From NCBI GenBank assembly GCA_964539855.1, contig CAZIJR010000002.1, positions 1 through 35,284 of the forward strand: a stretch of 35,284 bases of DNA, read 5' to 3'. The notes beneath the pieces were generated by a model. The model was given only the letters and a program-made list of their open reading frames with translations, was not told where the DNA came from and ran no database searches. Source of the stretch: XYD1-FULL-39-28 sp964539855. Its GTDB lineage: Bacteria > Patescibacteriota > Minisyncoccia > Minisyncoccales > Staskawiczbacteraceae. Shown piece by piece: positions 1-6,621 of the stretch (its first letter is position 1; each line of letters begins with the position of its first letter). The position numbers and the translations under genes are program-made.

Positions 1-1125
1 ATGGAAATAGATAAAGACAAAATTTATGGAATTTCGGAGTTTGTGGCGCTTTTGAACGTTAATTTAAAGTCCACAAAAGTGAAGATTGTAGGAGAAGTGG
101 GGGAGGCAAAGTCTGGTCCTACAGGACATATGTATTTTACTTTGAAAGATGAAAAGGATGGGGCAATGTTAAACTGCATAATCTGGGCCAGGAAATACCA
201 GCTTTATGGGATAAAGCTGGAACCTGGAGTAAAAATTATTGCTTTTGGAAACCCCGAGGTTTACGCTCCAAACGGTAGACTATCTTTTGTAGCGGATACA
301 ATTGAACCAGCAGGAGAAGGAAGTTTAAAAAAACAATATGACGAACTAAAGAGAAAGCTGGAGAAAGAAGGAATTTTTGACGCGAAAAATAAACGCCCAC
401 TCCCAATTTATCCACAAAAAATAGGAGTAATAACAGCAAAACAGGGAGCGGTTATAAATGACTTTTTAACAAACATAAAACGATTTGGATTTAAAATAAA
501 ATTTGTTGATTCCAGGGTTGAGGGTCAGGGAGCTGTGGAAGACTTGATGTCTGCCATAAGAACCTTGCGCAAAACCGACATTGAAGTGCTTGTAATAATA
601 AGAGGTGGTGGCTCTATGGAGTCCTTGATGCCCTTTAACAACGAACTTCTGATAAGGGAAATTGTCGGTTTTCCTGTGCCAGTTGTTGTGGGAATAGGGC
701 ATGACAAAGACGTACCCCTGGCTTGCTTAGCCGCAGACAAGAGCGAATCCACCCCCACGGCTGTTGCAAATATTTTATCTGAAAACTGGGAAAAGGCGCT
801 TTTATTTCTGGAAAACCAGGAGAAGAATATTTTGATTAGTCTTAAAGAAGTTTTAAACGACGTAAAAATAAATATAAATGACTTTAAAAATAAGTTTTTA
901 CAGAATATAAAATCTGTTTTACAAAACGCGCACGAGCAAATAAACCACGCTGAAAAAATTATTATGCTAAATAACCCTGAACGCCAACTTAAACTTGGAT
1001 ATAGCATTGCCTCTATAAACGGAAAAATAATAAGAAAAATAGAGGATGCTAAAATAGGCGATAACATAGACATTAAAGTCTCAGATGGCATTATAAAATC
1101 TGAAGTAAAAAATATGAAAAATTAA
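1..1125 (+). CDS. xseA: Exodeoxyribonuclease VII large subunit
   Basis: Large, catalytic subunit of exonuclease VII, which degrades single-stranded DNA to short oligonucleotides in repair and recombination. The N-terminal OB-fold (about residues 5-105) contains the typical GHMYFTLKD strand. The catalytic core keeps RGGGSMESL near residue 202 and GIGHDKD followed by ADKSESTPTAVA near 234, matching the family signatures RGGGS and GIGHE..D...D..APTPSAAA. At 374 aa it is shorter than the roughly 450 aa of enterobacterial XseA, mainly in the C-terminal coiled-coil region. The ATG is the first base of the window, so an upstream start cannot be excluded, but the N-terminus aligns with family starts. 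The small subunit follows 13 bp downstream. Confidence 0.95.
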   Translation: MEIDKDKIYGISEFVALLNVNLKSTKVKIVGEVGEAKSGPTGHMYFTLKDEKDGAMLNCIIWARKYQLYGIKLEPGVKIIAFGNPEVYAPNGRLSFVADTIEPAGEGSLKKQYDELKRKLEKEGIFDAKNKRPLPIYPQKIGVITAKQGAVINDFLTNIKRFGFKIKFVDSRVEGQGAVEDLMSAIRTLRKTDIEVLVIIRGGGSMESLMPFNNELLIREIVGFPVPVVVGIGHDKDVPLACLAADKSESTPTAVANILSENWEKALLFLENQEKNILISLKEVLNDVKININDFKNKFLQNIKSVLQNAHEQINHAEKIIMLNNPERQLKLGYSIASINGKIIRKIEDAKIGDNIDIKVSDGIIKSEVKNMKN

Positions 1126-1138
1126 ATATAAAAATAAT

Positions 1139-1354
1139 ATGGAAAATAATAATTTAAATAGTAATTTAAAAAAACTGGCTGAAATTTCAGAATGGTTTGA
1201 TAAACAAGAAGAAATTGATGTGGAAGAAGGATTAAAAAAAGTAAAAGAGGCTGCAATTCTTATAAAGTCAAGCAAGGAAAGACTAAAAGAAGTGGAAAAC
1301 GAATTTGAGGAAATAAAAAAAGAGATCGAACCCGATGGCAAACTCGCCTCTTGA
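1139..1354 (+). CDS. xseB: Exodeoxyribonuclease VII small subunit
   Basis: A 71-aa protein that binds and stabilises the XseA helical region. It is almost entirely alpha-helical and charged. It has the family pattern of a first helix (LKKLAEISEWFDKQEEIDVEEGL) followed by a second helix rich in Lys and Glu (VKEAAILIKSSKERLKEVENEFEEIK). Family members are usually 60-80 aa. It sits directly behind xseA with no terminator between, so the two are probably co-transcribed. No clear Shine-Dalgarno sequence precedes the ATG. Confidence 0.85.
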   Translation: MENNNLNSNLKKLAEISEWFDKQEEIDVEEGLKKVKEAAILIKSSKERLKEVENEFEEIKKEIEPDGKLAS

Positions 1355-1371
1355 AATAATTTGGAAACCAA

Positions 1372-1383
1372 TAGTGTAGTAAT
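1372..1383 (+). promoter_or_regulatory. TAGTGTAGTAAT motif, possible ECF-sigma promoter element
   Basis: The 12-base string TAGTGTAGTAAT ends 3 bases before the ATG of the sigma-factor gene and recurs exactly at 2756-2767, upstream of the secreted-protein gene of the same cluster. GGAAACC (1363-1369), which resembles an ECF -35 element, lies just upstream here. Autoregulation by the ECF factor is an inference from this pairing. Confidence 0.45.
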
Positions 1384-1386
1384 TTT

Positions 1387-1968
1387 ATGGAACAAAACTG
1401 GCAAAAAAAGAGTGATGAGGATTTGGCTCGCCAGGTGCAAAACGGAAACACTCAACTTTTTGGCTTAATTGTGGATCGCTATGAAACTAAAATCGGGCGA
1501 TACGCGAAAAAATTTGTATATGACCAGGACGATATCAAAGATGTACTACAGGAAATTTTTATTAAAGCTTATGTTAACATAAAGAGTTTTGATACTGCAC
1601 GAAAACTTTCCCCATGGATCTATAGAATTGCACATAATGAGCTTGTTAACACCCTGAGAAAGAAAAAGAAGAACACGCTTCCGTTGTTTAATTTAGATAC
1701 ATTTTTACCGCGCGGTTTTTCTGAAAATGAAATTAACAAAGAAAATGACCATAGAGATGTTAAACAAATGATAAACACATGCTTGGCGGCTTTAGAACCT
1801 AAATACAAGGAACCTACCATACTTTATTACCTTGATGAGCTCAGCTATAGTGAAATATCTGAAATTCTCCAAATTCCTATTTCTACTGTTGGAGTCAGAA
1901 TAAAGAGAGCAAGAGAAAAAATGCAAAAAGCTTATTTAACCCAAAAAAAATATGAACAAGGAAAATGA
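1387..1968 (+). CDS. ECF-type RNA polymerase sigma factor
   Basis: A 193-aa sigma-70 family protein of the extracytoplasmic-function type, with region 2 and region 4 only. Region 2 (about residues 20-90) includes the core-binding and -10-melting segment DDIKDVLQEIFIKAYVNIKSFD followed by WIYRIAHNELVN. Region 4 (about 130-185) is a helix-turn-helix with LSYSEISEILQIPISTVGVRIKRAREKM, which would read the -35 element. A variable, charged linker joins them. The next gene overlaps its 3' end by 17 bp and encodes a membrane protein, the usual arrangement of an ECF factor with its anti-sigma partner. The motif in front of the gene recurs upstream of the third gene of the cluster, suggesting autoregulation. 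Confidence 0.92.
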   Translation: MEQNWQKKSDEDLARQVQNGNTQLFGLIVDRYETKIGRYAKKFVYDQDDIKDVLQEIFIKAYVNIKSFDTARKLSPWIYRIAHNELVNTLRKKKKNTLPLFNLDTFLPRGFSENEINKENDHRDVKQMINTCLAALEPKYKEPTILYYLDELSYSEISEILQIPISTVGVRIKRAREKMQKAYLTQKKYEQGK

Positions 1969-2728
1969 ACCACAAAATTTAAGCGACAGCATTGCCTCCA
2001 AAATAAAGCGAGGACAGATAAAAATGCGCCCAAAAGCGTATTTTATAGCCAAACTCGCAATACTTTTAATAGGCATGTCCATACTTACCGTGGTCACGCT
2101 TTTTTTAGTAAGTTTTATATTATTCTCCATTCGCCAAAGCGGACTATTATTTTTACCAAACTTTGGATTCCCTGGAATGAAAATCTTAATCTTATCTCTG
2201 CCTTGGCTATTAATCCTTGGAGTTATAGCTTTGGTTATCACCTCTGAAGTTTTTGCTAAACATTTTTCTTTTGTATATAGACAACCTATGCTTTATTCAT
2301 TTTTGGCTATAATAATCTTTGCTATTTTGGGTGGAGTTGCCTTAGATTTTACCCCTTTTCACGCAAATCTGCTGACAAGTGCTAGAAATGGAAAACTCCC
2401 AATTGCAGGACCCTTTTACCGAGAGATGGGCTCCCCAAAAATGAAGAACGCTTTTTATGGTTCAATATTTGAAATAACAAATAGTGGTTTTAAGATTAAT
2501 ACGCCTCAATCTGACGAGCTAAATATAGTTGTAGGTCCCAAAACTAAAAATATGGACTCAGATTTAGAAGTGGGTGATAGTGTTCTAATTTTAGGCAAAA
2601 AAATAAATTTAGATATAGAAGCGTCTGATATAAAAAAAGTTGAAGAAACTCATGGATTTTTACCAGGCCCAAAATTCCCAAACAGACCAACCATAAAAGA
2701 TTTTCCTGGCTCTCTAAGAAGGCCTTAA
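1952..2728 (+). CDS. Membrane protein, putative anti-sigma factor
   Basis: A 258-aa protein. A short cytoplasmic N-terminus (about 30 residues, ending IKMRPKAYF) is followed by three or four hydrophobic segments (about residues 32-58, 72-96, 108-128). A soluble C-terminal part, probably outside the membrane, contains a small beta-rich stretch (about 155-235). No anti-sigma zinc motif (HxxxCxxC) is visible, so the family is not recognised by motif. Its start lies inside the sigma gene (17-bp overlap), so the two are translationally coupled. By position it is the likely membrane-bound inhibitor that releases the sigma factor on an envelope signal; this is inference. Confidence 0.7.
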   Translation: MNKENEPQNLSDSIASKIKRGQIKMRPKAYFIAKLAILLIGMSILTVVTLFLVSFILFSIRQSGLLFLPNFGFPGMKILILSLPWLLILGVIALVITSEVFAKHFSFVYRQPMLYSFLAIIIFAILGGVALDFTPFHANLLTSARNGKLPIAGPFYREMGSPKMKNAFYGSIFEITNSGFKINTPQSDELNIVVGPKTKNMDSDLEVGDSVLILGKKINLDIEASDIKKVEETHGFLPGPKFPNRPTIKDFPGSLRRP

Positions 2729-2755
2729 ACCTAATATGAAATATATTACCTGTTT

Positions 2756-2767
2756 TAGTGTAGTAAT
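2756..2767 (+). promoter_or_regulatory. Second TAGTGTAGTAAT motif, possible ECF-sigma promoter element
   Basis: Exact 12-base copy of the string in front of the sigma gene (1372-1383). In both cases an ACC triplet lies 2-5 bases upstream. It is 49 bp before the ATG of the secreted-protein gene. It is the most economical candidate for a target of the ECF factor encoded next door. Confidence 0.45.
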
Positions 2768-2816
2768 ATATGAAGGGCCCAACAAAAAAACATTATAAAA
2801 TTAATCGAAAAAATCA

Positions 2817-3299
2817 ATGAATAAAAAATACTTCTTATATATAGCTGTTCCAGTTTTGGCTTTAGCTTCGATGGGAGCTGTGTACGCCGCTTCGCCCAAC
2901 TCCCAAGCAAAGAACCCAATGAGCAACATAGTAACCGCGATTGCTGAAAAATTTAATCTTAATGTCAGCGATGTTCAGCAAGTGTTTGATGACAATAGAG
3001 CAACCATGCAGGCTGAAAGACAAACTGAAATGCAACAAAATTTTACAGACCAGCTTAATCAAGCAATCACAGATGGAAAATTAACTCAAGAACAGGCTGA
3101 TAAAATAACTGCAAAAAAAGCAGAATTACAATCCGAAAAACAAAATCTTCAGAACGGTAAACCAGAAGAAAACCGAGAAACTGCCAAAGCTCATATGGAC
3201 GAGCTGAAACAATGGGCAGAGGATAACAATATTCCTTTAGAATACTTTCAACTAGGAGGTTTTGGAGGAATAAAAATGGGTCACGGTGCCAGACAATAG
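2817..3299 (+). CDS. Secreted helical protein of the ECF cluster (DUF2680-like)
   Basis: A 160-aa protein with a clear signal peptide: Lys-rich start, hydrophobic core YFLYIAVPVLALASMGAV, and a probable signal peptidase I site at AVYAA-S near residue 25. The mature part is helical and rich in Gln, Glu and Lys. It has the pattern NIVTAIAEKFNLNVSDVQQVFDDNR and, later, LTQEQADKITAKKAELQ, which resembles DUF2680-type envelope proteins. It ends in a Gly/His-containing tail (GGFGGIKMGHGARQ). It is third in the sigma cluster with its own copy of the shared promoter-like motif and is followed by a strong terminator. A role in envelope stress sensing is plausible but not shown. Confidence 0.8.
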   Translation: MNKKYFLYIAVPVLALASMGAVYAASPNSQAKNPMSNIVTAIAEKFNLNVSDVQQVFDDNRATMQAERQTEMQQNFTDQLNQAITDGKLTQEQADKITAKKAELQSEKQNLQNGKPEENRETAKAHMDELKQWAEDNNIPLEYFQLGGFGGIKMGHGARQ

Positions 3300-3304
3300 A
3301 AACT

Positions 3305-3348
3305 AAAAAGATAAAACGCCCAATAAAAAATGGGCGTTTTATCTTTTT
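3305..3348 (+). terminator. Rho-independent terminator of the ECF cluster
   Basis: An 18-bp perfect inverted repeat (AAAAAGATAAAACGCCCA and its complement) around an 8-base A-rich loop. A-rich on one side and T-rich on the other, so it can act in both directions. Confidence 0.9.
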
Positions 3349-3357
3349 AAAATAGTA

Positions 3358-3366
3358 TGCTATAAT
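3358..3366 (+). promoter_or_regulatory. Extended -10 promoter of the FKBP gene
   Basis: TGCTATAAT, a perfect extended -10 element, 27 bp before the ATG. No good -35 hexamer is seen; the upstream side is occupied by the terminator. Confidence 0.7.
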
Positions 3367-3393
3367 TTAAAAAGTTACTATTAAAAATAAATC

Positions 3394-3870
3394 ATGAACA
3401 AAAATTTAGCTATTGGATTGATTGCAGTAATCGTCCTAATGGGCGGAGTGTATTATTTTAGTCAGGCAAACGCTTCACCAGATAATCCAGCCGATGAAGC
3501 AACAGCTGGATTAGCAACTGCAATGGAACAAACAAACTTTAATGTTCAAAATATGAATATCGAAATTTTACAACAGGGGGTGGGGGAGGCCGTAAAAAAA
3601 GGTGACAAAATAACTGTTAATTATGAAGGCACATTTGAAGACGGCACAAAATTTGACTCTTCTATAGATAGAGGCCAACCATTTACATTTACCCCAGGAG
3701 AAAATAGTGTTATCCAAGGATGGGAGCTCGGGGTAATAGGGATGAAGGCTGGTGAGAAAAGAAAGCTGACCATACCTCCCGAATTAGCTTACGGCGAACA
3801 AGGGGCTGGCGGAGTAATTCCTCCCAACGCCACACTAATATTTGAAATTGATTTGATTGCTATTAATTAA
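3394..3870 (+). CDS. FKBP-type peptidyl-prolyl cis-trans isomerase, exported
   Basis: A 158-aa prolyl isomerase that speeds cis-trans isomerisation of proline bonds, acting outside the cytoplasmic membrane. Residues 4-25 form an uncleaved anchor or signal peptide (LAIGLIAVIVLMGGVYYFSQANA). The FKBP domain covers about residues 58-157 and has the typical DKITVNYEGTFEDGTKFDSS, VIQGWELGVIGMKAGEKRKLTIPPELAYG and IPPNATLIFEIDLI segments. The active-site aromatic and Asp residues (Y, D, F, W, Y) are present. It probably helps fold secreted proteins. It shares a transcript with the small membrane gene 10 bp downstream. Confidence 0.95.
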   Translation: MNKNLAIGLIAVIVLMGGVYYFSQANASPDNPADEATAGLATAMEQTNFNVQNMNIEILQQGVGEAVKKGDKITVNYEGTFEDGTKFDSSIDRGQPFTFTPGENSVIQGWELGVIGMKAGEKRKLTIPPELAYGEQGAGGVIPPNATLIFEIDLIAIN

Positions 3871-3880
3871 ATTTAAAAAT

Positions 3881-4093
3881 ATGTTTTTTGCAATATTTTT
3901 TATTATTATAGGAGTATTATTACTGTTGAACGCTTTGGGTATTGTTGTCGCTACAAATATCTGGACCTTGTTCTGGGCAGTTATATTTCTCGCAATAGGC
4001 CTAAGATTGCTTATGGGAAAAGGAAGATACCCATTTTATAAATGGGGATACTGGGAAGAAAAAATGCAGGAAAAAATACGTAAAGGAAAATAA
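3881..4093 (+). CDS. Small membrane protein with LiaI/LiaF-like transmembrane region
   Basis: A 70-aa protein with two hydrophobic segments (MFFAIFFIIIGVLLLLNALGIV and IWTLFWAVIFLAIGLRLLMG) and a basic, aromatic C-terminal tail. The pattern IIIGVLLLLNALG...IWTLFWAVIFLAIGLRLL is that of the LiaI-LiaF-like TM domain (DUF5668) found in envelope-stress modules. I chose the ATG at 3881; the longer reading frame from 3857 would overlap the FKBP gene. It ends just before a terminator. Confidence 0.75.
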   Translation: MFFAIFFIIIGVLLLLNALGIVVATNIWTLFWAVIFLAIGLRLLMGKGRYPFYKWGYWEEKMQEKIRKGK

Positions 4094-4103
4094 AAAAACC
4101 ATA

Positions 4104-4130
4104 AAAAAACAAGCCAAAAGCTTGTTTTTT
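4104..4130 (+). terminator. Rho-independent terminator
   Basis: An 11-bp inverted repeat AAAAAACAAGC / GCTTGTTTTTT with a 5-base loop and T-run. It follows the LiaF-like gene. Confidence 0.85.
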
Positions 4131-4140
4131 TATATTAAAG

Positions 4141-4149
4141 TGGTATAAT
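4141..4149 (+). promoter_or_regulatory. Extended -10 promoter of the first cassette
   Basis: TGGTATAAT, perfect extended -10. The predicted start is near 4156, giving a leader of about 40 nt with a Shine-Dalgarno sequence. Confidence 0.7.
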
Positions 4150-4196
4150 ATAATTAAGAGTTTAATTTTTTTTGTCTAGAGGTGAAAGGAATCTCG

Positions 4197-4490
4197 ATGC
4201 AAGAAACTAAAACTATGGGCAAAAACGAAGAGCTCCTTAACAATTTAGAATTGGCGATTGGCAGCCCAGTTCAGCTTCACATGGCTCGACACGCCATTGT
4301 GAAACAAATTCGATCTGTTTCCTTAAGAGATCTTGATGCCTTGAATAATATATCACAAGTTCTCAAACAGCTACATGAGTTGGACTCAGATCTAATGGAG
4401 GAATCCAGGCCGGCTAAAAGGTTGGGATTTACCTTGGCCCGTATAAGAAAGTATCTACTCCTCAGGATGGCCGGCGAGACCGTGCAATAA
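4197..4490 (+). CDS. Small unknown protein, GC-richer cassette A
   Basis: A 97-aa protein of no family I recognise. It is predicted almost all helical, with charged residues spread throughout and no membrane segment. Leu-rich heptad-like stretches (LDALNNISQVLKQLHELDSDLMEE) suggest helix bundling. I chose ATG 4197 because AAAGGA lies 6 bases upstream; a GTG at 4182 is in frame but would lie within the Shine-Dalgarno region. The codons are clearly richer in G and C than those of the neighbours (GCC, GGC, CTC, CGA). It is monocistronic, with its own promoter and terminator. The same layout recurs in several other cassettes of this window. Confidence 0.65.
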   Translation: MQETKTMGKNEELLNNLELAIGSPVQLHMARHAIVKQIRSVSLRDLDALNNISQVLKQLHELDSDLMEESRPAKRLGFTLARIRKYLLLRMAGETVQ

Positions 4491-4504
4491 ACGCAACCCG
4501 AGCC

Positions 4505-4534
4505 AGCCCGAAGACTTCTTCGGGCTATTTTTTT
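4505..4534 (+). terminator. Terminator of cassette A
   Basis: A 9-bp stem AGCCCGAAG / CTTCGGGCT with a 4-base loop, followed by ATTTTTTT. Confidence 0.92.
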
Positions 4535-4556
4535 GTTGTAAAAAATTCTGGAAGTA

Positions 4557-4766
4557 TTATAATTGTAATAATTTGTGAACTATCACAACGCCAGTGCGTA
4601 GCTGGCAACAGNNNNNNNNNNNNNNNNNNNNNNNNNNNNNNNNNNNNNNNNNNNNNNNNNNNNNNNNNNNNNNNNNNNNNNNNNNNNNNNNNNNNNNNNN
4701 NNNNNNNNNNNTTATAATTGTAATAATTTGTGAACTATCACAACGCCAGTGCGTAGCTGGCAACAG
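4557..4766. other. Scaffold gap (100 N) flanked by an identical 55-bp duplication
   Basis: The Ns run from 4612 to 4711. The 55 bases before the gap (4557-4611) and after it (4712-4766) are identical. The same structure, with the same 55-bp overlap and 100 Ns, occurs at 27593-27802, where collapsing it restores a gene. This gap is therefore probably an artefact: the two contig ends overlap and the true sequence likely has one copy and no gap. Each copy contains TATAAT (4558-4563 and 4713-4718) and a perfect hairpin TTGTGA-ACTA-TCACAA, so the real locus has one promoter and one leader hairpin ahead of the next gene. Confidence 0.85.
4713..4718 (+). promoter_or_regulatory. -10 element of cassette B
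   Basis: TATAAT inside the duplicated 55 bp. In the collapsed sequence it lies about 80 bp before the ATG of the next gene. The leader would contain two hairpins (TTGTGA/TCACAA and CCAG/CTGG). Confidence 0.55.
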
Positions 4767-4799
4767 CTCTTTGATATTTTAAGGCGAAGGAAAGACCAA

Positions 4800-5165
4800 A
4801 TGAAAGAGATTGAAAATCCCGATCTTGAAGCAAGTAAAACTTTACTTAAGGCATTGTGCGACGCCGAAGCTGAAAGGGAAGCTCTTGACGGCCGACAACC
4901 TCGGCCCGTGGATTTGCTTAACACACAAATACATGAACTTCGCAGGGTTTTGCTGTCTAGAATGAATGAAAGCAAGGTCAACCATTTCAATGAACAACTT
5001 ATCCAGGAACTGGTAAAACTCCATGTAGATGCCGTGAACAGTGGAGAGGACAGACCTCCCGGGGTCCGAGACAGGATTGACGAGCTCACAAAGGAAATCT
5101 TGGAAAGGAGCCAAAATGGCTCCACAACCCGCATAAGCGAGACCGCCAATAGCTTGACAGACTAA
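4800..5165 (+). CDS. Small unknown protein, GC-richer cassette B
   Basis: A 121-aa protein I do not recognise. It is highly charged and helical with no membrane segment. Repeating Leu/Ile spacing (VDLLNTQIHELRRVLLSRM; FNEQLIQELVKLHVDAV; RDRIDELTKEILERS) suggests a coiled coil or helical bundle. I chose ATG 4800 with GAAGG 9 bases upstream. An in-frame GTG at 4749 would extend it by 17 residues but lies in the hairpin leader. Its base composition is like cassette A, not the core genes. The last codons contain the TTGACA of the promoter for the next RNA, and no terminator separates the two. Confidence 0.65.
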   Translation: MKEIENPDLEASKTLLKALCDAEAEREALDGRQPRPVDLLNTQIHELRRVLLSRMNESKVNHFNEQLIQELVKLHVDAVNSGEDRPPGVRDRIDELTKEILERSQNGSTTRISETANSLTD

Positions 5166-5182
5166 CGGCAATTTTATAGCAT
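5154..5182 (+). promoter_or_regulatory. Promoter of structured RNA 1
   Basis: Perfect TTGACA (5154-5159), a 17-bp spacer and TAGCAT (5177-5182). The same TTGACA-N17-TAGCAT arrangement precedes the STAS cassette at 23671-23699. The -35 overlaps the last codons of the preceding ORF. Confidence 0.65.
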
Positions 5183-5188
5183 AATATA

Positions 5189-5493
5189 AAGCCTTTTAAC
5201 CTCTCCAACGTGGAAGGTTGGCTAAATCTGAAGGCGCTCGCGCCCACAAGGAACCCAAACCATGAATGTGAGTTTCGCACTGTAAAGAGCACGATCCTGG
5301 AAGGGGCCTAGAACAAGCCTCGATGAATTGTTCTAGGGAAGTGAGTCAGATGCGAGATAAGCACCGTCTATGAGACAAATAGCGGGTGCCGTCTCCTCGC
5401 CCCATCGACTATTTGCTCAGAGCGAAGCCCTCGCATCTGACCGCTTCTTCATAACTTAATTAGGCCCGGCAGCCGGCACAATGGCTGCTTTTT
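5189..5493 (+). ncRNA. Unassigned structured RNA 1 (about 300 nt)
   Basis: A 390-bp stretch with no ORF of normal size but dense secondary structure. It has a promoter at the 5' side and a terminator at the 3' end. Strong helices seen by eye: CCAAC/GTTGG near 5199, GGCGC/GCGCC near 5233, a perfect 10-bp hairpin at 5307-5337, and a perfect 12-bp long-range stem 5345-5356 with 5430-5441. Within that last stem, CAAATAG/CTATTTG and GAGAC/GTCTC could compete or form a pseudoknot. I looked for RNase P, tmRNA, SRP and 6S signatures and found none. A 7-codon reading frame (5262-5285) with AAGGA upstream is embedded. Composition is GC-richer than the surroundings. Confidence 0.6.
5469..5493 (+). terminator. 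Terminator of structured RNA 1
   Basis: A 6-bp stem GCAGCC / GGCTGC with an 8-base loop followed by TTTTT. Confidence 0.85.
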
Positions 5494-5507
5494 CTTGCTT
5501 TAAGCTT

Positions 5508-5545
5508 TTAGCACTCTTGACAAGACACTGCTAATCTAATAATAT
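5508..5545 (+). promoter_or_regulatory. CIRCE operator overlapping the heat-shock operon promoter
   Basis: TTAGCACTC-N9-CACTGCTAA at 5508-5534 matches the CIRCE consensus (TTAGCACTC-N9-GAGTGCTAA) perfectly on the left and at 7 of 9 bases on the right. The spacer contains the -35 TTGACA (5517-5522); TAATAT follows after 17 bp (5540-5545). HrcA bound here would block the polymerase. The predicted start of transcription is only about 2 bases before the hrcA ATG. Confidence 0.88.
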
Positions 5546-5553
5546 ACTTATAT

Positions 5554-6051
5554 ATGCCCATAACAGAAAGACAAGAGATAATATTAAATGAACTGGTAAG
5601 AGAATATATTTGCGGAGCCGAGCCAGTAAGCTCAAAGCTCTTAAAAGAAAGAGCTGGTTTGGATATTTCACCTGCTACTATACGAAATGATTTTCAGGAG
5701 CTTACAGAAGCAGGGTACATAGCCCAGCCTCATACATCTGCAGGCCGAGTGCCTACAGAAAAGGCATACAGATATTTCGCTAACAAAATATTTTTGGACC
5801 AAGAAAATATATTTCACAATTTTATTTCAAAAGAAATTGAAAATACGCGAAAAGAAATAGAAAACGAAATAAGGCTGGCTGAAGAATTAATGAAATCTTT
5901 ATCAGATATGTCTTCTATGATGAATATGCCCACAATCCCTGAAAAAGATACTTTCTATAAAATTTTAATTAGAATTGGTCCATCCAGAACAACCTATAAT
6001 AAAAATATAGATATTATAAATAAAATAATTAAAGATTTAGAAACCTTTTAA
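5554..6051 (+). CDS. hrcA: Heat-shock repressor HrcA, short form
   Basis: Repressor of the operon it heads, acting at the CIRCE site just upstream. Residues 1-75 are the winged-helix domain with SPATIRNDFQELTEAGYIAQPHTSAGRVPTEKAYRYF, the strongest HrcA signature. After it comes a helical segment and a short remnant of the GAF-like part. The protein is 165 aa against about 340 aa in most bacteria, so the usual dimerisation/inserted domain is largely missing. The reading frame is intact and the downstream gene starts 2 bp after its stop, so this looks like a natural short form, not decay. It is predicted to be almost leaderless. Confidence 0.9.
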   Translation: MPITERQEIILNELVREYICGAEPVSSKLLKERAGLDISPATIRNDFQELTEAGYIAQPHTSAGRVPTEKAYRYFANKIFLDQENIFHNFISKEIENTRKEIENEIRLAEELMKSLSDMSSMMNMPTIPEKDTFYKILIRIGPSRTTYNKNIDIINKIIKDLETF

Positions 6052-6052
6052 A

Positions 6053-6553
6053 ATGGAAGAAAAAAATAAAAAAAATCCCAAGGAAAATAAAGAGATAGAG
6101 GAATTAAAGAAAAAATGTGAGGAATACTTAAACGGATGGAAAAGAGAGCGGGCTGATTTTTTGAATTATAAAAAAGAAGAAATCGAAAGAACGGGACAAT
6201 TAGTAAGATACGCAAATGAAGAAATTATTTTAAGTATTTTACCAATTTTAGATAATTTTTGCCTGGCTGAAAAACATATTTCAGATAACGAAGAATCGGC
6301 TGGATTTTTACAGATAAAAAAACAACTAGAAGATTTGTTAGCGAAGCAGGGGATCAAGGAGATGAAAACGCTCTATGAAAAATTTGATCCAAATTATATG
6401 GAAGTTATTGAAGAAGTTCCTGTTCGTGACGCTCCACACAGCGATGAGGGGTGGAAAGCCGAAGAAGCTGGCATTGTTGTAGAAGTAATCCAAATTGGAT
6501 ATACTCTGTACGATAAAATAATCCGCCCCGCTCGCGTTAAAGTATCAAAATAG
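6053..6553 (+). CDS. grpE: Nucleotide exchange factor GrpE
   Basis: Co-chaperone that releases ADP from DnaK. A 166-aa protein with a Lys/Glu-rich helical N-terminus (residues 1-70) forming the dimer coiled coil. The C-terminal beta-domain has the family motif region YEKFDPNYMEVIEEVP...GIVVEVIQIGYTLYDKIIRPARVKVSK. Length is typical. It starts 2 bp after hrcA, so it is co-transcribed under CIRCE control. Confidence 0.95.
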   Translation: MEEKNKKNPKENKEIEELKKKCEEYLNGWKRERADFLNYKKEEIERTGQLVRYANEEIILSILPILDNFCLAEKHISDNEESAGFLQIKKQLEDLLAKQGIKEMKTLYEKFDPNYMEVIEEVPVRDAPHSDEGWKAEEAGIVVEVIQIGYTLYDKIIRPARVKVSK

Positions 6554-6621
6554 CAAAATAAATTGTATAATTGACTAAATTAGTCGGTTATGAATGTAGA
6601 AATTAATCAAAAAAGAAAACT

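Noticed and set aside
525..1091. Long antisense frames opposite xseA, dnaK, dnaJ and other core genes
   Set aside because: They lie within strongly conserved genes on the other strand and show low-complexity translations; treated as shadows.
5189..5493. RNase P, tmRNA or SRP RNA identity for structured RNA 1 or 2
   Set aside because: No GAGGAAAGUC/ACAGAA (RNase P), no tRNA-like end or tag frame (tmRNA), no GGAAG tetraloop domain with the SRP consensus. Left unassigned.
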